Part shown: positions 1-27,203 of the stretch, one piece after another
How positions within the stretch are numbered: the first letter of the stretch is position 1
How the letters are laid out: the number at the start of each line of letters is the position of its first letter
Assembly (NCBI RefSeq): GCF_011397635.1
Contig: NC_064770.1
Location: 21,483,707 to 21,547,706 of the forward strand
DNA: 64,000 nucleotides
Direction: 5' to 3'
Source: Epinephelus fuscoguttatus
Taxonomy: Eukaryota > Chordata > Actinopteri > Perciformes > Serranidae
The notes under the pieces: model-generated
Databases searched by the model: none
Told to the model about the DNA's origin: nothing
Seen by the model: the letters and a program-made list of their open reading frames with translations, nothing else
Position numbers and translations under genes: made by a program

Positions 1-202
1 CATCTGCCCGGTAATAACATTCCTAATGTTGTAAATCTCAATGAAAACCAAGTCTTAACCTAACAGGCTGCTTTGCTCTGTCTGCATGATGGCTACAGCA
101 CTGTCCAGCTGCACTTTTCCTTCTCACTGCCTGTTGTTGTCTTTTCTCTTTCCTCCTCCTTCCCTCTGTCCCTTTTCCCGGCCCTGATCTGCCTGGTCAC
201 AG

Positions 203-13624
<13,422 letters not shown>

Positions 13625-14285
13625 AGTGTGGACGGCGTGAGCGCGGCAGGAAGGCATCAGGTCAAAACATGTGGACTAACAGATGATATCAGCCAGTCTG
13701 TGTGTCCACTCTGCCCCCGTGTGACTGTCCCCTTCTCTGTGAACAATGACAGTATACTTGTGTTAAGTTTTTTTACTCTGTCAGTATGAATACCTATGCC
13801 ACTCATCTTAAACAACCTCCTTTAATCACCTCCCTGTTCACCGGCAGTCATTGTCACTCCTTCACTGTCCAGTGAAACAAAGGTATGGCACTTCTGAACC
13901 TCATCAAAATTCCCAGCTGCCCTTTACACGTGAGGCAGGAATTAGTGAAGCCAGCGCTGGTACAGAGAGAAGGAATATTTAATTTTTTACATTCACACTC
14001 CAGACATAGGTTTTATTATTCAGGCAACCTCATACAGAAGCAGGGACAAAAATCAAATATTGATACCTTTTGTGCCTTGTTGATAAATGTACCAACTACT
14101 GCCATATTTTTGTTACATTATGCTGAGCACTCGAATGTTTTCTTTTATTTGTTTATTGCTTCTCAAGAAGTGATGATTGTTTTGAACACGGTAGTGTTTT
14201 AGCTACCTGTCTACTCACATGTAACTGAAAACAACAGTAAAAAAAAAAAAAAATTAAAGTGGTCTGACTTTCTCTTAATTACAAG
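13625..14285 (+). other. rhbdf1 3'UTR with ATTAAA signal
   Basis: Non-coding sequence after the rhbdf1 stop. A poly(A) signal variant ATTAAA lies at 14253-14258, just after an A-rich run. The 3' end is inferred from this signal only. Confidence 0.5.
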
Positions 14286-14306
14286 AAAACGCCTGTTGAA
14301 GATTGT

Positions 14307-14319
14307 TTTATTGTTTATT
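14307..14319 (-). terminator. aanat2 poly(A) signals
   Basis: Two AATAAA hexamers on the minus strand (plus-strand TTTATT at 14307-14312 and 14314-14319), about 550 bp past the aanat2 stop. Cleavage would fall near 14280-14297, almost meeting the inferred rhbdf1 end. Confidence 0.6.
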
Positions 14320-14864
14320 CAAATTATGACAAAGAAATATTCTATTGAATGCAGGCGTTTTAGTGGTTGCATTTAAGTAGCTCACTTTACAGTAAGGACC
14401 ATGAATTCATAACACCTTTTCATTTATATGGTTTACAAAAATAGAACAGTATTTACATCACAACTCCAGATATAATGCTGATTTTTTTTTTTAAATGAAT
14501 TGAATACATTAATACACTGATTTGTGACAAATAAATGGAGAAATAACATTAAGTTAACAAAGCCAAGATGCAAATGGTGACAGGGGAGTTTAATTTGATG
14601 TCAGCAAAGCCACTGGTTCCTCTTCTGCATTGATCCACTCTTGGTCTCTCCTCACAAAGACCTCACTCCTTGCTTAGTGGGATACTGTGCAGTGCAGACA
14701 TCAGGAGGTCCTTGTAACCATTACTGAACCCAGTTCACTGGTGCACACATGGTCCCGTGCCTCTATCTGTCCATCTCCCGGCTGTGTTTTGTTAATCTTA
14801 TCTGCCCTGAGTCCATGTTAGAGGTGAGTAAGTGGAAGGAGGGTGGGGTAGGGGGGTTCATGGA

Positions 14865-15839
<975 letters not shown>

Positions 15840-16110
15840 TCAATAATACAAGACACGACTCTTGTGTCAATCTGTTTTCTTCTCTCGCAGCCTTCTGCAA
15901 TATAAATTCTACACTGATGTCTTAAATGAGGCAAAGTGAGTCACACCCTGCCAGCAGAACGGTCTCTCTCTGGCTCCCTATTTGTCCAACAGCTCTGACT
16001 GTAAAGTAGCTCACTTGAGAAGGTGAGGCGCTGACCTCCGTGTCTCTCCTGCTCTCCTCTTCTGTCTCATACTGTGAAGTGGTCATCCCAAAGTAGGATA
16101 ACTGTCTGTG

Positions 16111-16282
16111 CACGTGTCTCCAAAGTCTCTAAATCCCCTGCCTTTCAAATGCCAGACATTCTGTTGTGGAGGCATTTCTTTTGTGATTGAATTATTCATT
16201 TTTCTAATGTCTAAGTTCACAGACAGACAGCTCTGTAATTACAGCTTTCATTGTGCATATTTTAATTAGACAATTTGGATTA
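16111..16282 (-). promoter_or_regulatory. aanat2 upstream E-box and OTX/CRX-like site
   Basis: A perfect CACGTG E-box lies at 16111-16116, about 280 bp upstream of the aanat2 start codon. A GGATTA core (TAATCC on the other strand) lies at 16277-16282. In zebrafish, aanat2 is driven by clock factors through E-boxes and by OTX5 through TAATC-type sites. The role here is inferred. Confidence 0.4.
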
Positions 16283-16698
16283 AGCTCAGATAGGGGTGTT
16301 GACAGCAATCATTTTTATATTTCCCATACCTTTATTTAAAACAAAAATCTGGTGTTTTCAGAGATGAACTGTATGATAAGTGTCTTTTTGTCTGATTTTA
16401 TGCCAGATTGGATGAGGTTACATGTTAGGGCTGCCACGATATCAGATTTTTACTGCATGATTATCAGTAATTGGTGGCTAAAAGAGTTCATGATAACGAT
16501 ATTATCGTGATATCAATATCTGAGCTGTATCAGAATGTGGGATGGCGTTCTCTTACTGATAGAAGGGGAAAACATTGTCTCCTTTTTGTTTATAAGGCAC
16601 TGCTCGGAAAGCTATCCTTCTACCTCACTTCTCTTTTAAAAATCAAATCCATCTCTCATCGCACACACTTAGGAATTTTTATCCCTCGAAACCCCTCA

Positions 16699-16739
<41 letters not shown>

Positions 16740-18480
16740 GATGGTGTGATGTGATGGTAGATTAGGATTACTTTTTGCCGAGCACATGTATATTGACACA
16801 TGCACTCACTGTACATTCAGGTATGTGGCGTGACTGGATGTGGCGATACGCATGTTTTCCGGAGATCAAGGGCATGTAGGCTAATTTACCTGCACTGGGT
16901 AAGGGCGGAGATTTGTGTGGATTGCTGTTGGGATGATTTCATGCCCCAAAGAGGTTTAGCACGGACTAATTAATTGAGGGAGCACTTGCTTTGACTGGCC
17001 TGAGGTAAACCTGTTTACCCAGACACGTTTGACTGTCAGTGCATTATAGCAGACAACTCCTTTAAATTCAGTATAATTATATTTATTTTTTAATGCAAAG
17101 GTAATCCTTATGTCATAAACTCCCATCTAAACTATTTATTTACAGTTCATTATGGTTGTGCAAGTGTCTAGTCGTTTAAAACTGTATTCTTGGTTCATTT
17201 TACTTTTCCAAAAGCTTTTTTTCTTAAGCATCAAATAATGAAAGTTTGCACTGTATTTTTGTTTTGGTCTTATCTTATTTATTTCTCTGCAGAAAAACAG
17301 GCTTCTCACAGTCACCCAGCTTGAAGCTTAGCCCTAATATTGTTTAATTTAGCCTCAAGAGATGAAACCACAATAGAACTGTTTTCAGGATTACTGTTTC
17401 ACCCCACTGCCTCCTTTTGGCCTTTACTACAGTGATGAATGGGAAATCTCCCACGTCATCTGGACAACTGGCCAATCACAAACACAAGAACATTTCTGCC
17501 CGTGAGATCATCGGATGTTAGAGGCGAGCACGTACACAGTTGCCCAGAGATTAAATCACCTTTTCTGACCTGCAGCTCTGTCAGTCTGTGTGGCCTCTGA
17601 GGGGGAGGGACTGTCTGAAATAAGTCCCCATGGCTCTTAAAACAGCAGCTTATAGCCAACTGAATGACACAGTCACGTTTTGTGAATCCCACAGACATGT
17701 TTCAGCTTTTCAGACAAGCTAATAAATTTAGTTTAGGACTTTGGCTCTCGAGCTGATAGAAGACTAAACTCTGATTTTATATGTGTACAGTATAACCTCA
17801 CCCACTAACCTTCTCTGGCTTAAAGTGTCATAGACCCTAATCTCATTTACAGCATGTGTATACATACACATACACTTGCACACACATTTTCTCAGTGTAT
17901 TATGTTTTTACAGGCAAGCTCGAGGTCACAGTGTAACTGAATCCTCATTAAACTTTACACCGGCCAACTACACCTGTCAGTCCAGCTGAGCTGAGAGCAA
18001 CAGTCAACCAATACTGCAGGAGAATATCATTATGTATGAAATGTGACACGTTACACACTTTAGGAGTGCGTGGCAGCTAGAAAATTCATCCTGAAATGAA
18101 CTGTAACACCATAGCAGCTTATTATATGTGTGCTTCAGCCACACAACATGAAGCATAACCAATGTACTCATTGCAAGATGAGACTTAATGCTATGCAGTG
18201 GATCACATACAATATTTAATATTAAGAGGTTTAACCTATTTAGAAATTACATGCTATGCCATTTATTTAACAATGTGACCATATTAAAGGGATTTATTTG
18301 CATTTATTTTTGTTTACCACAATGAAAATATAGGATCATGTGAGTCATCTATAGTTGGGTTGGAAAGAAGCAGAAACATTGGATGTCCAAAAACAATGTG
18401 TGGCCACAGGAAAGAATCGTGTGGCAAATGCAGCTGTTTTTCAGCTCTTTGAAACATGACTAACGTGACATATAACGAAA
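16283..18480. other. Gene-free spacer
   Basis: No gene seen. A TATC microsatellite lies at 16699-16739. Around 16530-16690 a plus-strand stretch reading WRSLTDRRGKHCLLFVYKAL looks like a short LINE ORF2 scrap. The rest is unremarkable. Confidence 0.5.
16699..16739. repeat. TATC microsatellite
   Basis: About ten perfect copies of the TATC tetramer. Confidence 0.95.
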
Positions 18481-18484
18481 GACT

Positions 18485-19060
18485 TAATGGTCCAGTGTGT
18501 AGGATTTAGGTTGCAGATTGCTACCAACTGAAACTTCTCCCATGTGCCAAGCAAGCGGCGACCTGCGGGGCTAAAACATAGAGCCAACAGGAAGTGCTAA
18601 AAACTGCAGTTCTTTGAACAACCACTTGAGGCTGGCTCCAGAAGCCTGCCAGTCCCCACAGACCCCCCATGTTACAATGCCCAACTTTACAGCAGAAATA
18701 AACATGTTTACAGCCTGGTACAAAAAACAGTTTTGGTCTCTACGGCTTGTTTCACCCTTCATGACAATTGTGCAGAGGGGGATTTTTTTTTTTTTTTTAT
18801 AACTCAACTGTTTCCATTTTATTAGGGCTTTAAGTTATGCATGCGGGGCTGCTTGAGCTTCTCAGTCAGACTCAGTCAACCCCTCTCACAGCACCAGCGT
18901 CTCACCCAATTATGGTCTCTTCTGGCTCCAAAAAACCAAGATGGCGACGACCATAATGCCAAACTCGAGTCTTAAAAAAAATGGGTGTTGTGTGACGTTA
19001 TCATAGCTACGTCCATTATTTTTACAGTCTATGGGGCCAAGCATGTAGGAGAGCTACAGT
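18485..19060. repeat. Interspersed repeat, composite
   Basis: Begins GGTCCAGTGTGTAGGATTTA, a start I recognise from fish interspersed repeats, then passes into GGCTGGCTCCAGAAG-type sequence with an A/T run near 18782-18799. No coding potential. Family not assigned. Confidence 0.45.
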
Positions 19061-19359
19061 AGCCAATGTAAATACACAAATGGCCCTATCCAGAGCCAGT
19101 GCTGTTTTATCTGTTACAGGCTACTGTAGAAACAACATGGTGGACTCTATGGATGAGGTACACCTGCATAATAACAACTTGATACTACACGCCAAGATGG
19201 TGCCTATTCAGTCCAATGGCTTTGCTCACCTGGAGTACTGCCAAACAAGTTTTTGGCCTCAGGATTTACTTCCAGGGTATGCTGCCCACTGAATATATGA
19301 ACATCACACATTTTTAAAAACACATTTTCTAAATGAAAGAGATGCAGAAAAATGGATTC

Positions 19360-20480
19360 ATGCCTTTATTTCAAGCCAACTTGACCACTGTATCGCACTT
19401 TTTACTGGTATCCCTAAAAACACCACTGAGGGACTTTAGCTCATTCAAAACTCTGCAGCTCAGCTATTAACCAGAACCAAGAGGAGAGAGCACATAAGAC
19501 CAGTCTGAACTGCTCTGCAGTGGCCTCCTGTTACATTTAGAATTGATTTTAAGGTCCTCCTCCTTCTATACAAAGTTCTAAACGGGCTGGGACCAAGCTA
19601 CATTGCTAACTCCACTGTTTGCCTCCACTGCACTGCAATAATCTGCTGCTGGTTTATCAGAGGTTCCCAGCAACAGCGGGAAGAAGATCGGGAATGCAGC
19701 TTTTAGCTACGGAATACACTACCTGTAGATATCAGGGAAGCTAGCTCGCTAAATATAGGCTAGTTAAGAGAAAGCTAAAAACATGTCTGTTCAGCGTAGC
19801 CTTTAACTAGCTCTGATTTTTCCGGTACAGGTCTGAAACTCTTTCTTTTTACGCTTCACGCTGCTGCAACTCCTTTAAAAATGCTATATATTACTTGATG
19901 TAATGATTCTGCAATTCTATGATTTTATGATTTCATGATTTTCTGACTTACTATGATTTATTTCATCTCATGATTATTTTTTTTTAAATGATTTTAAGAT
20001 TTATGGTTTTGCGTGTGGGTGGTGGATTTGATGGAGAAAGACTGTGGGGAGTTCTTTCTGATCCACAACTGGGTGGAAGATTCCGCGGCAGCTGTGGAAC
20101 GTACCCGGCACAGACAATACCCACAGTAAGGTTAACTCTTGAGAAGAAGTTCTGGGGTAGTTGGTGAGTCTGTGCCTATTGGGAATTATAGGCTCTGATT
20201 GTTAATGACATTGGAAGGCTTAAAAGGTGACACAAGAAGAAACACTATATGAGATTTCCATTAATAGGATCTCAAATCACCACCACTTTTAGATGAAAAT
20301 TGTTGAATCCTTGTTTTAAACTGTTTTTAAATGTCCTTTTATATTGAATCGCCTTGTTTGTCTGTTTTAAATTCATTATGTCAATTTTCAGGTGAAGCAT
20401 TCCGTGTTTATAATATCCTTATTGTGCTGCATATTTTGCATGAAAGGTGCTGTATAAATAAAGTTTTTATTATTATTATT
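19360..20480 (+). mobile_element. LINE 3' end fragment (L2-like), degraded
   Basis: Plus-strand fragments read as ORF2 tail (QNSAAQLLTRTKRREHIRP-like and VLLLLYKVLNGLGPSYIANS). A 3' end follows, with ATAAATAAAGTTTTTATTAT at about 20453-20472. Many stops and indels. Confidence 0.6.
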
Positions 20481-21240
20481 GTTGTGGCTGTGTTAAATTG
20501 TATTGGGACTTAATGGGACTTCTGATTAGCTGTTATTTTTGGCCTGTCTAGAGACAAAGATTGTAAATGAGCTTAGTGTGTGTGTTTATATTCATCCACT
20601 TGGCTCTGACTCAGCTCTAATTAATTTAATGACAACGCAGGGTGTACTGTTTCATCATTCACCCTTCTGCTTCCAGTTTTCTGGGGGACATCGAAAGTTC
20701 TTTGTTTTCAGTACAAGTTGGTTACAGCATAAAACTGCACTTTCACAAATGGCATGCAGTGACACACTTGGAAGGCCTTTAAGGTGGAAGATTAACTGAG
20801 TGCCTGGCTTGATGGTTTTATAGCAGTCCATGGTCCATGTGTTAGTAAACTGCAGTGTGACCAAAATCCACAGCACAGATTTGGTGCCTGCTTTGCCAGC
20901 AGAGGGCACTGCTTATCCTAATAGAGGATTCATCTTTGCCAGGTTTACACACAGTATGAGATGGACTCAAACCACGTCTATGACTATAATACACGTAGGT
21001 TTAAATTTCAAATTTATATTGATGCAGCATTTATTTGTCAAAGGGGAAAAATCAAAGTTATCACAGAACATCAACCTCCAAAATCTATCTGTAAGTTACC
21101 AACAAGTAAATGTGCACTTCTCGTGTTGTGCGGCCCTCAGTCACATGCTGGCACGCTACACAGGCACTTAGTCATCAAAGCCTTGCAAAACCCTGGTACA
21201 GTATGTCATAAAAAATGTGAATATTTAAAAAATAAATAAA
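20481..21240. other. Gene-free spacer
   Basis: Nothing recognised on either strand before the satellite begins. Confidence 0.5.
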
Positions 21241-22818
21241 TAAAGTCATGATGCATGATGCATGATGCAATAAAAAGTTACACCATAACATTACCTTAAA
21301 ATGTCAGAAAAATGCCATAGTATAATATAAACATAAAAATATACATAAAACATAAATATTTGTCTAAAAATGTCATAGTCATGAAAAAGTAATCAAAGAA
21401 GTCATTCTATAGCATGCCAATGAAATGTAATTAAAAAACCATACTACTGTGTGCCCTGAAAATGTCATAAAAATGTCATGTATGTATGCCATAAAAATGT
21501 CATAGTATAGTATGTCATAAAGAAGTCATAGTATAGTATGCCAAAAAAGTCATAGTATATGTCATAAAAAGTGTAATAGTATAGTATGTCATAAAAAATG
21601 TCATAGTATATGTCATAAAAAGTGTAATAGTATAGTATGTCATAAAAAATGTCATAGTATATGTCATTAAAAAAGTCATACTTTAGTATGTTGTCCAAAA
21701 TCATGAAAAAAGTCATAGTATAGTATGTTATCTGAAATCATGAAAAAAAAAAAAAAAATCATAGTATAGTATGTTGTTCAAAATCATGAAAAAAAGTCAT
21801 GGTATACTATGTCATCCAAAAACATGAAAAAAAGTCATAGTATAGTATGTTGTTCAAAATCATGAAAAAAACGTTGTAGTATAGTATGTCGTCCAAAATC
21901 ATGAAAAAAAGTCATGGTATACTATGTCATCCAAAAACATGAAAAAAAGTCATAGTATAGTATGTTGTCCAAAACCTTGAAAAAAAGTCATAGTATAGTA
22001 TGTTGTCCAAAAACATGAAAAAAATCATAGTATAGTATGTGGTCAAAAATCATTTAAAAAAGTCATAGTCTAGTATGTGGTCCAAAATTATGAAAAAAGT
22101 CATAGTATGAATGTGGTCCAAAACACTGAAAAAAAGTCATAGTATAGTATGTGGTCCAAAATTATGAAAAAAATCATAGTATGAATGTGGTCCAAAACAC
22201 TGAAAAAAAGTCATAGTATGAATGTGGTCCAAAATCATGAAAAAAAAGTCATAGTATAGTATGTGGTCCAAAATTATGAAAAAAGTCATAGTATAGTATG
22301 TGGTCCAAAATTATGAAAAAAGTCATAGTATGAATGTGGTCCAAAACACTGAAAAAAAGTCATAGTATAGTATGTGGTCAAAAATCATGAAAAAAGTCAT
22401 AGTATAGTATGTGGTCCAAAATCATTTAAAAAAGTCATAGTATAGTATGTGGTCCAAAATTATGAAAAAAGTCATAGTATGAATGTGGTCCAAAACACTG
22501 AAAAAAAGTCATAGTATAGTATGTGGTCAAAAATCATGAAAAAAGTCATAGTATAGTATGTGGTCCAAAATCATTTAAAAAAGTCATAGTATAGTATGTC
22601 GTCCAAAATTATGAAAAAAATCATAGTATGAATGTGGTCCAAAACACTGAAAAAAAGTCATAGTATGAATGTGGTCCAAAATCATGAAAAAAAGTCATAG
22701 TACAGTATGTCGTCCAAAATCATGAAAAAAAGTCATAGTATAGTATGTGGTCAAAAATCATTTAAAAAAGTCACAGTATAGTATGTGGTCCAAAATAATG
22801 AAAAAAAGTCATAGTATA

Positions 22819-23014
22819 GGGGCGTCGGTAGTGTATTGGATAGTGCAGGCGCCCCATGTACAGAGGCATCGCCTCACTGCAGCAGCCACGGGCTCAAATC
22901 CGGCTCGTGGCTCTTTGCTGCATGTCAGTCCCCACTCTCTTTCTGTCTCCCCATGTCACTGTCTGCCCTGTCAATAAAGGCGAAAGGCCCATAAAAATAG
23001 CCTTAAAAAAAAAA
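22819..23014 (+). mobile_element. tRNA-derived SINE, copy 1 in satellite
   Basis: The tRNA-like head has a box A region (TAGTGTATTGGATAGTGC) and box B (GGCTCAAATCC). The body carries CTGCATGTCAGTCCCC and the tail CAATAAAGGCGAAAGG plus an A run. It sits directly after the satellite word CATAGTATA. Confidence 0.8.
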
Positions 23015-23137
23015 GTCACAGTATAGTATGTGGTCCAAAATTATGAAAAAAGTCATAGTATGAATGTGGTCCAAAACACTGAAAAAAAGTCATAGTATAG
23101 TATGTGGTCCAAAATAATGAAAAAAAGTCATAGTATA

Positions 23138-23333
23138 GGGGCGTCGGTAGTGTATTGGATAGTGCAGGCGCCCCATGTACAGAGGCATCGCCTCACTGCA
23201 GCAGCCACGGGCTCAAATCCGGCTCGTGGCCCTTTGCTGCATGTCAGTCCCCACTCTCTTTCTGTCTCCCCATGTCACTGTCTGTCCTGTCAATAAAGGC
23301 GAAAGGCCCATAAAAATAGCCTTAAAAAAAAAA
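23138..23333 (+). mobile_element. tRNA-derived SINE, copy 2 in satellite
   Basis: Nearly identical to copy 1, 319 bp downstream, with the same left junction CATAGTATA. It was probably copied together with surrounding satellite units. Confidence 0.8.
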
Positions 23334-23479
23334 GTCATAGTATAGTATGTGGTCCAAAATTATGAAAAAAAGTCATAGTGTAGTATGTTGTCCAAAATCA
23401 TGAAAAAACGTCATAGTATGTGGTCCAAAATAATGAAAAAAAAACGTTGTAGTATAGTATGTGGTCAAAAATCATGAAA

Positions 23480-24060
23480 AAAAAGTCATAGTATAGTATG
23501 TGGTCCAAAATTATGAAAAAAGTCATAGTATGAATGTGGTCCAAAACACTGAAAAAAAGTCATAGTATAGTATTTGGTCCAAAATAATGAAAAAAAGTCA
23601 TAGTATAGTATGTGGTCCAAAATTATGAAAAAAGTCATAGTATGAATGTGGTCCAAAACACTGAAAAAAAGTCATAGTATAGTATTTGGTCCAAAATAAT
23701 GAAAAAAAGTCATAGTATAGTATGTGGTCCAAAATTATGAAAAAAGTCATAGTATGAATGTGGTCCAAAACACTGAAAAAAAGTCATAGTATAGTATTTG
23801 GTCCAAAATAATGAAAAAAAGTCATAGTATAGTATGTGGTCCAAAATTATGAAAAAAGTCATAGTATGAATGTGGTCCAAAACACTGAAAAAAAGTCATA
23901 GTATAGTATTTGGTCCAAAATAATGAAAAAAAGTCATAGTATAGTATGTGGTCCAAAATTATGAAAAAAGTCATAGTATGAATGTGGTCCAAAACACTGA
24001 AAAAAAGTCATAGTATAGTATTTGGTCCAAAATAATGAAAAAAAGTCATAGTATAGTATG
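23480..24060. repeat. 112-bp higher-order repeat within the satellite
   Basis: Three monomer types of 37, 37 and 38 bp alternate in fixed order: with ATTATG, with GAATGTGG plus CACTG, and with ATTTGG plus AATAATG. The word TGGTCCAAAATTATG begins at 23501, 23613, 23725, 23837 and 23949, so the period is exactly 112 bp over five copies. Confidence 0.9.
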
Positions 24061-24129
24061 TGGTCCAAAATAATAAAAAAAAGTCATAGTATAGTATGTG
24101 GTCCAAAATCATGAAAAAATCATAGTATA

Positions 24130-24297
24130 GGGGCGTCGGTAGCGTAGTGGATAGTGCTGGCACCCCATGTACAGAGGCATCGCCTCACTGCAGCAGCCAC
24201 GGGCTCAAATCCGGCTCACGGCCCTTTGCTGCATGTCAGTCCCCAATCTCTCTCTGTCTCCCCATGTCACTGTCTGTCCTGTCAATAAAGGCGAAAA
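24130..24297 (+). mobile_element. tRNA-derived SINE, copy 3 in satellite
   Basis: Same head and body and the same left junction, but with several substitutions and without the 3' tail after AATAAAGGCGAAAA. Confidence 0.78.
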
Positions 24298-25482
24298 ACT
24301 GTCGTAGTATAGTATGTGGTCCAAAATCATGATAAAGCGTCATATCATAGAATGTCGTCCAAAATAATGAAAAAAAGTCATAGTATAGTTTTGTATGTTA
24401 TGTAAAATGTCAATGTCCATTATGCCAAATAAAGTCATAGTATGGTAATGTAAGAAATGTCAGTAGAGTATGTCATAAAAAATGTCATAGTACAGTATAC
24501 CAAAACATGTCGTAGTACTGTGTCATAGAGTCATAGTATAGTTTGCCAAAAAGAGTCATAGTATAGTTTGCCAAAGAGTCATAGTATAGTATGCCAAAGA
24601 GTCATAGTATAGTATGCCAAAAAGAGTCATAATATAGTTTGCCAGAGTCATAGTATAGTATGCCAAAGAGTCATAGTATGCCAAAAAGAGTCATAGTATA
24701 GTTTGCCAAAAAGAGTCATAGTATAGTTTGCCAAAGAGTCATAGTATACTTTGCCAGAGTCATAGTATGCCAAAAAGAGTCATAGTATAATTTGCCAAAA
24801 AGAGTCATAGTATAGTTTGCCAAAAAGAGTCATAGTATAGTATGCCAAAGAGTCATAGTATACTTTGCCAGAGTCATAGTATAGTATGCCAGAGTCATAG
24901 TATAGTTTGCCAAAGAGTCATAGTATAGTTAGCCAAAAAGAGTCATAGTATAGTATGCCAAAGAGTCATAGTATAGTTTGCCAAAAAGAGTCATAGTATA
25001 GTTTGCCAAAGAGTCATAGTATAGTATGCCAAAAAGAGTCATAGTATAGTTTGCCAAAAAGTCATAGTATAGTTTGCCAAAGAGTCATAATATAGTATGC
25101 CAAAAAGAGTTATAGTATAGTTTGCCAAAAAGAGTCATAGTATAGTATGCCAAAAAGAGTCATAGTATAGTTTGCCAAAGAGTCATAGTATAGTATGCTA
25201 AAAAAATGTCATACTTTAGTATGCCAAAAGAAATACCTACAAAAGGTGAATCATTATTTTTAGAAAATCCTATTAATCTCAAAGTAATGGCCTTATGTCA
25301 TTATACTTAAGGTCCCAAGTTTAATCTTTGGCCATGTTCTTTATCTTAAAACATACCATGGCATATCAGTGGATATTAACAGATTTGAGTCTGCAGAATA
25401 ATAAAGAACATCAGTACTGTCAGTAGCAAATAGGCATTGTGATGAATCAGAAAACAACTGGTGAAGTACTGAATCTTTGTTC

Positions 25483-27203
25483 TTTATTGTTATACACATG
25501 CTGCTATACACACAAGGAAAGACAGGTATTGATTTTACAGAGAGCCACAAACCACCTACTGTGGAGTTATCCTGGATACCAGGTCAATAGTGGTCAGAAC
25601 AGGAACAGGAAGGCACAGTGTCAAGTTGAAATGGCACAGAAGAGGAGGAGGGGAAAAGACAAAATAACTTACTTAAAAGCAGTGAGACGTTTCAGCCTCT
25701 ACAAATTCGCATGCAAATGCTAGCCCAATTACTAAAATGCAACGTTTGCACTTATTGCATTGGATGTGGTCCTTCCAATCAAATACACATTAAGAGAATC
25801 CGCTTGAACCTAAATACTAAGATTAAATGCATAATCGATACATGGCCATAACATAGTAAATGAACAGTTCAATTTCATATTGCAATAACAAGATACATTT
25901 GTCCAGTAACATGTAGATTGCGATAGAAAAAAAGGCTCTGTACATCAGCATCAAAAATCCTGTCTACGGGCTGACAACGGTTGTATATTGTAGCATTTAG
26001 AAGAACACTAATGTCCAATGCAACAAGCAGGCAGCCATATCAATTCAAGGCACATAGATCTATATGCATGGCGCTACACATACGTACAGGACCCAATTGT
26101 GTAAAGGTGTTGCAGCCACACAAACACCGGAACCCCATTTTTTTTTGCAGCTACATCACATAAGCAGACACTGGCATTGCCACAAAAAGACTGTACAGAG
26201 ATCTGCCACATCTACGACAAGCACACTTACTGTGCCATAGTGAGTCGGCATACATGTAGCTGGAGCATCTATGCTTGTTGCAGGCTTTATCTATCTTTGA
26301 GTTTAGCTGTTAGGGTGTGAATCTGTAGCTCTTATCGATTATCCAAGTCTTAAATAATGTGCATGTTAACTGTATCTAGTTCCATTATTTCAATATCTGG
26401 ATTTTTTTTCCTTCTATGTAATATGCAAGTATACAATTTTGGAAGTAACTACACAGGATTCTAGTACAGTTATGATACATAGATATCACATATTTTGAAA
26501 TGATAAAAAAGTGACATGTAAATGTTTGCAGACAACTTAAACTCATCTCATCATAAACTCTGTTATAAGGAATGGATTATAAACGATTTTGTCGCAGAGT
26601 GCAAAATCACTTCAAATGGACACACAGATACATACTTAATATGTCCTCAAATTTCTGCTCATAACTCAAATCAACCTAGCTGTAAAAATACGTTCTCGAG
26701 TCATTAATGCATTTAACTGATGAATACAATATCTAAACACAAACTGTATTTATAAAGTCTTCTGAATTTAGTGTTTAGCAATTGGTACAGAGTTAATTTA
26801 AAGTAAGTGTGCTTAAAGCCACCGTGACAGGTGGTGAAATATCTCTGGAATCGACATTACTAGACCACAACTCTGGTCAAGACACACAACTGAACACCAT
26901 CTGACAGTTAATGAAATGTTTTCAAAGCTGGGGAAACGATATCTTTTTTATAAACATCAGTCATAAAGTAAGGTACTGAGAAAATCATAACAGGAGTCAA
27001 ATTTTCTTTTCTAATGTCAGAGACACTGATGGAATAGACAGTCCTCCCTTGTCCTGGTGGACTTCCTTTCAGGGCCGTCCTCGGCTCTGATCACTGAAGC
27101 AGAAAACTGGGCTGGAGGGTATAAGGAATTAGAGGGACTGGATCATCTTTGTAACGCATAAATCTGTTCTGATGGAGGGGAGGGGGGAAAGGCTGGATGA
27201 GAG
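25483..27203 (-). other. mgrn1 3'UTR (inferred)
   Basis: About 1.7 kb after the mgrn1 stop without recognisable repeats. AATAAA on the minus strand lies at 25483-25488 and is the likely cleavage signal. The satellite ends about 270 bp further on. Confidence 0.5.

Larger units (their letters stand above)
21470..25215. repeat. AT-rich tandem satellite
   Basis: About 3.7 kb built on the core AGTCATAGTATAGTATG. Three zones can be told apart: about 25-bp units with GTCATAAAAA spacers (21470-21690), 37-38-bp units with GGTCCAAAATNATGAAAAA (21690-24400), and about 25-bp units with TTTGCCAAAAAG (24530-25200). Short GATGCAT repeats precede it. It lies in the spacer between aanat2 and mgrn1. Confidence 0.95.

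Noticed and set aside
22819-24297. tRNA genes (box A and box B present)
   Set aside because: No full cloverleaf. The body and tail mark them as tRNA-derived SINEs.
21470-25215. CRISPR-like look of regularly spaced repeats
   Set aside because: Vertebrate chromosome, spacers are themselves repeats, and no cas genes. It is a satellite.
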